Source: Bidens hawaiensis (taxonomy: Eukaryota; Streptophyta; Magnoliopsida; Asterales; Asteraceae). Taken from it: a stretch of 64,000 bases of DNA. The translations under genes were made by a program, and so were the position numbers. Numbering within the stretch: position 1 is the stretch's first letter; each line of letters starts with the position of its first letter. The stretch covers positions 6,634,001 through 6,698,000 of the forward strand of contig JAIQDT010000001.1 in NCBI GenBank assembly GCA_021521415.1, written 5' to 3'. A model generated the notes under the pieces. The model made no database searches, was not told the origin of the DNA, and was given only the letters and a program-made list of their open reading frames with translations. Shown one piece after another: positions 60,701-64,000 of this stretch.

Positions 60701-61839
60701 TGATAAACATCCTAAGGAACATAATGATAAACAAGAGAGGGATGACTGAAGAAGACTTTAATGTGTTAGAAAAAGAGGATTTGAAGACTCTCTTCTATCT
60801 TCAGAAGGATGAATGGGAAAAGGCATTGAGGGAAGGAGAAAATCCCAGATATTATGCTGATGGCAGATTTGTACATGCTGGACTGGCAAGAACTCCAGGA
60901 ATGATAAAAATGTTAATTGAACTGGAGACTGCAGGACATGACATGGTGGAGATAGCCAACCATCCTACTGAGATGGTGGAAGCTATGTATGTGAAGACCT
61001 TTAACTTGGGACCTCAAAAGCCCAAGAAATCAGTTCCATTCAGACCTCCGTTTCATCAAAGATTTCCTAGAGGAAGAGGTCAAGGTGGAAGAGGTGAATC
61101 AAGCAGCTCAGTACAACACAGAACAAGACCACAGTCTGATGTGGATCTACCCAGAGAGCTGTATTATGATTCAGTCACTGATTCCCTTAAAGTGATTATG
61201 GAGAGCAGGCTGCTAAGGGAGATTGTGGTTAGAAGTGACTTCCGTGATTATAATGAAGAACAATTAAGAAGAATGGCAACACTTCACTTGTATGACTACA
61301 GAAACAGGGACATATCAGCAGGAAGACAGATGAATGACTTATCAAAGTATCGACATGAAGAAGCTGATAAGGGATTCAAGTTTTTAAAAGAGAAAAGAAG
61401 TTGGAGAATGATTCAACTTCACAGATCAAAAAGGTCAGAAAAGCTGAAGAAAATGGACAGGGCTGAACTGAATTACCAAACAAGTGTCCGAGACCAGAAT
61501 CCACTGTCCAACATGGATACGTGTATAAGATTGGGAAGAAGAATGAGAAGGCCAAACTATACAGTGCAGAAGAACGGTGTCATTGCTGAAGTAGAATACA
61601 AAGAAGGCACGGGTGATTATGTGCTAAGAAACTCTGATGGAAAAGCTTTGGCGACAATCAAAAAGGATGCAGATCTGACATGCTTACACAATGATGATCT
61701 TACAGATATAAGAGACTTGGTGATACCAGAAGGACACACTCACTACCAAGTGCTCAATATCTTCAGAGAAAGAGCAGCATCTGTAATCCAGCTGAGAAGA
61801 CAAGCAGCCTACAACGAAAGAAGAAGACGAAATAGATAG
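57726..61839 (+). pseudogene. Accessory ORF (aORF) of element F, broken
   Basis: It starts at ATG 57,726 (MTDNEPKYVFEPKHNM; element C has GHNM in the same place). A deletion of about 75 bp with a frameshift near 57,850 removes the DFW patch. The N-terminal block continues (TERMIRR, MGYQG, RFLIH, FNFSK) to a shift near 58,222. Acidic and Pro-rich parts, coiled coils, an RGRGQGGRG stretch near 61,075 and an Arg-rich end (NERRRRNR) follow. Stops lie at 58,956, 58,968, 59,238 and 60,519. The stretch 60,679-61,839 is open. It is the least damaged family-1 copy and the best guide to the original of about 1,400 residues. Function unknown. Confidence 0.75.
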
Positions 61840-61982
61840 AATAGGCTTTGCTATGTAATGTCTTCGGACAGCTTTTGCTTATGTAATTTTTACTTATGTA
61901 ATTTAATTATGAAATTTGATGTGTATTTTGCTAAGTGTAAGTAACCATAGAGTGTTTTGGGTCAGCTAAGGTGTTCCAATCT

Positions 61983-61991
61983 AGGGGGAGA
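61983..61991 (+). other. Polypurine tract of element F
   Basis: AGGGGGAGA lies directly before the 3' LTR start (TGTTGGG at 61,993). Confidence 0.85.
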
Positions 61992-61992
61992 T

Positions 61993-63216
61993 TGTTGGGT
62001 CAAGAGTTTGACCCAAATGAGGAGATTTGACCAAAAACGAAGAATATGGAAGATTGGAATCTTCTCAACCTCCTCAGAAACTGCTAAGTATTGAATCCGA
62101 GCACACCTTGGACATTCGAGTAAGCTTTTACTTAGCCGAGTACGAGATTTTGCCTCCCGGGCAAGGTTTGCTTCAAATAGTCTTCTTAAGTGGATATCCG
62201 AGTAAGGTATGCTATTTAGTGAATTCCCGAGTAAGGACCACACATTTGGCATCTCCGAGCAAGGTTCACTTTGTCAAGCAGGGTTGTTCTTCAAAGCTAA
62301 CTCTTTTACTCTTCCGAGTAAGGTTTGGTTAACCAAGTCCAAGAAGCCAAATAATTGGAAGACCGGGCAAGGTATTCTTTAATAATTATGGTCCGAGTAT
62401 ACTTGATGAGTTAATAGAATATCTCTAAGTTATTTCAAGTAAGGTTCTGCTCAAGTAAGGTATGTACTCCCGAGTACGCCTTATCAATAAGTTGTTCAAC
62501 TGACAATGAGCCGAACAGGACCATAGAAGAACAGGGTTGCTCGTAAGGATTTGTCGAGCAAAGTTTGATAAGTCAAAGAAAATTGAAGTCTACTCGGTGA
62601 ATATTTTACTTGGTAAAATATTCTTTAAGTAAAGTCTACCCGGAAACTGATCCCGAGTACACTTATATGTTTACCAAGTCTGAAGGAAGGCCGAGTACAC
62701 TACGTACTCGGAGACTGAAGATTAATGAAAAGCCTACCAGGAAGACTTGTTTTACACTTAGTTTTATTTTTGAATATGTAATTTGAATATATACTATCGG
62801 ATAGGGTTTCTAGAAGGAATGACAGCTGTCCTAGGTTGGTAGGCCTATAAATAGAATATTTAGGGTACGCCGCCACAGACACGAAAAATACACGAGACGC
62901 GACACATTAATTGAGAATATTTTGTGTGTGACGGCTGTCCTAGGATTCCTTATAAACCCTAAATCGATTACTCCTTTTGTATGATTATTATTATATAAAT
63001 TGAAATCTTTTGAGTGAATCCTATGTGTGTCTTCGATCTTTGAATATTCATTGCAACCGTATGTTTGTTATTGATTCCGCCTTTAACAAACGGTCATCAT
63101 TCTAAATATAGTAACCCGTCATTAACTCTCTTGTCGACACGATTAATTTTGTGTGAGTTATGACATGATTGATTAAGATCCGAGCCGAATCGACCATCAT
63201 AAGTGGGACACTCACA
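61993..63216 (+). repeat. 3' LTR of element F
   Basis: It is 1,224 bp, the same length as the 5' LTR, and differs at scattered positions only. The TATA box is intact (TATAAATAG, 62,846-62,854). It ends CTCACA, followed by the GACCT duplication. Confidence 0.94.
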
Positions 63217-63221
63217 GACCT
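63217..63221. repeat. Target-site duplication of element F, right copy (GACCT)
   Basis: It matches 45,220-45,224 exactly. Confidence 0.95.
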
Positions 63222-63268
63222 GGTGGATCTCGAAAACCAATCATAAAAATATCATAATAGTTCCCTTG

Positions 63269-63784
63269 TTATGGTGATGGGGGGCTCGCTTCAAATGGTA
63301 GGTTATAAAAAGCTTCAGCAGCTACTTCTTGTTCCCTTATTTCATCGGCTTGTTCAGATAAGGTAAAAAGAACATCAGTATATGGTGGAAATTTGTTTGG
63401 AAATCTTTGTACATAGGGATCTTGAGGATCATAGCCGTAAGGAATTAAGTATGATGGTTCTTGATAACCAGAATCCAAAGTGCATTCACATGTCATGTTA
63501 TTTTGAACATAAGAGCATTTACTTTCATCACTTTTCACTTTAGAGGTTTCTTCCACGGGATGTTCCTCCGAATCGGTTTCCACATCATCCATATTAAGAT
63601 CTACTTCTATAGTTACTTTTTCTTGAGGTTGCATTACTCTCATCTTGGGTCTTTTAGATGGACCTTTTATGGAATTAGTGGAGGAATCTATAAATTGGAG
63701 TTCCAAAGCGCCATCTTCTTTGATCGGAATGAAATTGCATCCAACTGTATGTGTCTTGCTAGTGTTCGGACTTAATCGGTTCAT
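63269..63784 (-). CDS. Hypothetical 171-residue ORF, partial or decayed
   Basis: The minus-strand frame starts MNRLSPNTSKTHTVGCNF and is open for 171 codons, rich in acidic residues and proline, with YGYDPQDPYVQRFPN and FTLSEQADEIREQEV. Upstream on the same strand another frame (ELAIPKGNERDNYYTNFF..., 63,830-63,998) looks like part of the same protein shifted by a frameshift and a stop. I do not recognise it. It could be gag-like sequence of another retroelement or a gene fragment. It is not a clear continuation of element E. Confidence 0.35.
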   Translation of the reverse strand: MNRLSPNTSKTHTVGCNFIPIKEDGALELQFIDSSTNSIKGPSKRPKMRVMQPQEKVTIEVDLNMDDVETDSEEHPVEETSKVKSDESKCSYVQNNMTCECTLDSGYQEPSYLIPYGYDPQDPYVQRFPNKFPPYTDVLFTLSEQADEIREQEVAAEAFYNLPFEASPPSP

Positions 63785-64000
63785 TAATTTTCATTTTGTT
63801 AGAGGGATGATAATCCAAGATATCGGTCGGATGATTATTGGGAGTTGGTGGATCGCTTAGCATAAAAATCGGCATTTACTTCGTGCCGGGAAAATAGGCT
63901 GGTTGACTTCCATAGGGTACTACGGGGATTGGATGATCTTGGCTAAAGAAGTTGGTATAATAGTTGTCTCTTTCGTTTCCTTTCGGAATAGCTAGTTCCA

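Larger units (their letters stand above)
45225..63216 (+). mobile_element. Element F: complete 18 kb Copia retrotransposon (family 1)
   Basis: Two LTRs of 1,224 bp each, a GACCT target-site duplication, primer-binding site, gag, pol, a 4 kb non-coding region, an internal promoter, an accessory ORF and a polypurine tract are all present in order. At 17,992 bp it is several times the size of a standard 5 kb plant Copia element. Length, two-knuckle gag and post-pol ORF suggest the SIRE/Maximus branch, which I could not confirm. All ORFs contain lesions, so it is probably not autonomous. Confidence 0.95.

Overview
The window is plant nuclear DNA made almost entirely of nested LTR retrotransposons. 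I see no ordinary host gene, rRNA, tRNA gene or CRISPR array. The large Copia elements carrying an extra long ORF behind pol, plus the Tekay-type chromovirus, suggest Asteraceae (composite family). That assignment rests on remembered family resemblance and was not checked by a search.

Layout. Element A (1-7,717, + strand) is the 3' part of a large Copia element of family 1, ending in its 3' LTR. It sits in the reverse transcriptase region of element B, a family-2 Copia element on the minus strand that survives as two pieces (7,718-10,484 and 34,805-37,909). B is split inside a gag zinc knuckle by element C (10,485-34,804, + strand), a family-2 Copia element with 0.42 kb LTRs. C is in turn split in gag by element D (11,575-23,526, minus strand), a Tekay-like Gypsy chromovirus with 2.9 kb LTRs and a perfect ATACA target-site duplication. 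Next come a decayed Tekay-like LTR (37,910-39,150) and a heavily mutated Athila/Tat-like Gypsy body, element E (39,880-45,219). Element F (45,225-63,216, + strand) is a complete 18 kb family-1 Copia element with two 1,224 bp LTRs and a perfect GACCT duplication. The last 0.8 kb holds an unrecognised minus-strand ORF.

How the parts work together. Both Copia families share one unusual plan: LTR, PBS, gag with two zinc knuckles, pol, about 2-4 kb of conserved non-coding sequence, a second transcription unit, PPT, LTR. The second unit has its own TATA box, a leader with a candidate intron, and a long ORF (the accessory ORF, 'aORF'). The non-coding part holds a duplicated two-hairpin RNA module whose helices are kept by compensatory changes, a block of about 45 nt nearly identical between the families, and dense arrays of a short family-specific motif. 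Family 2 has GCGAAGTT palindromes; family 1 has a degenerate CGRGYAAGSTT/CGRGYACACTT motif. The arrays also occur in the LTRs, upstream of the TATA boxes there. My main hypothesis is that the aORF protein is a self-recognition or regulatory factor that evolved together with its family's motif, comparable in logic to VANC proteins of Arabidopsis VANDAL transposons. This is inference.

Most coding regions carry stops or frameshifts, so the elements are probably defective. In element C, gag has no break once D and one target-site copy are discounted, and the aORF has a single stop, while pol has four breaks.
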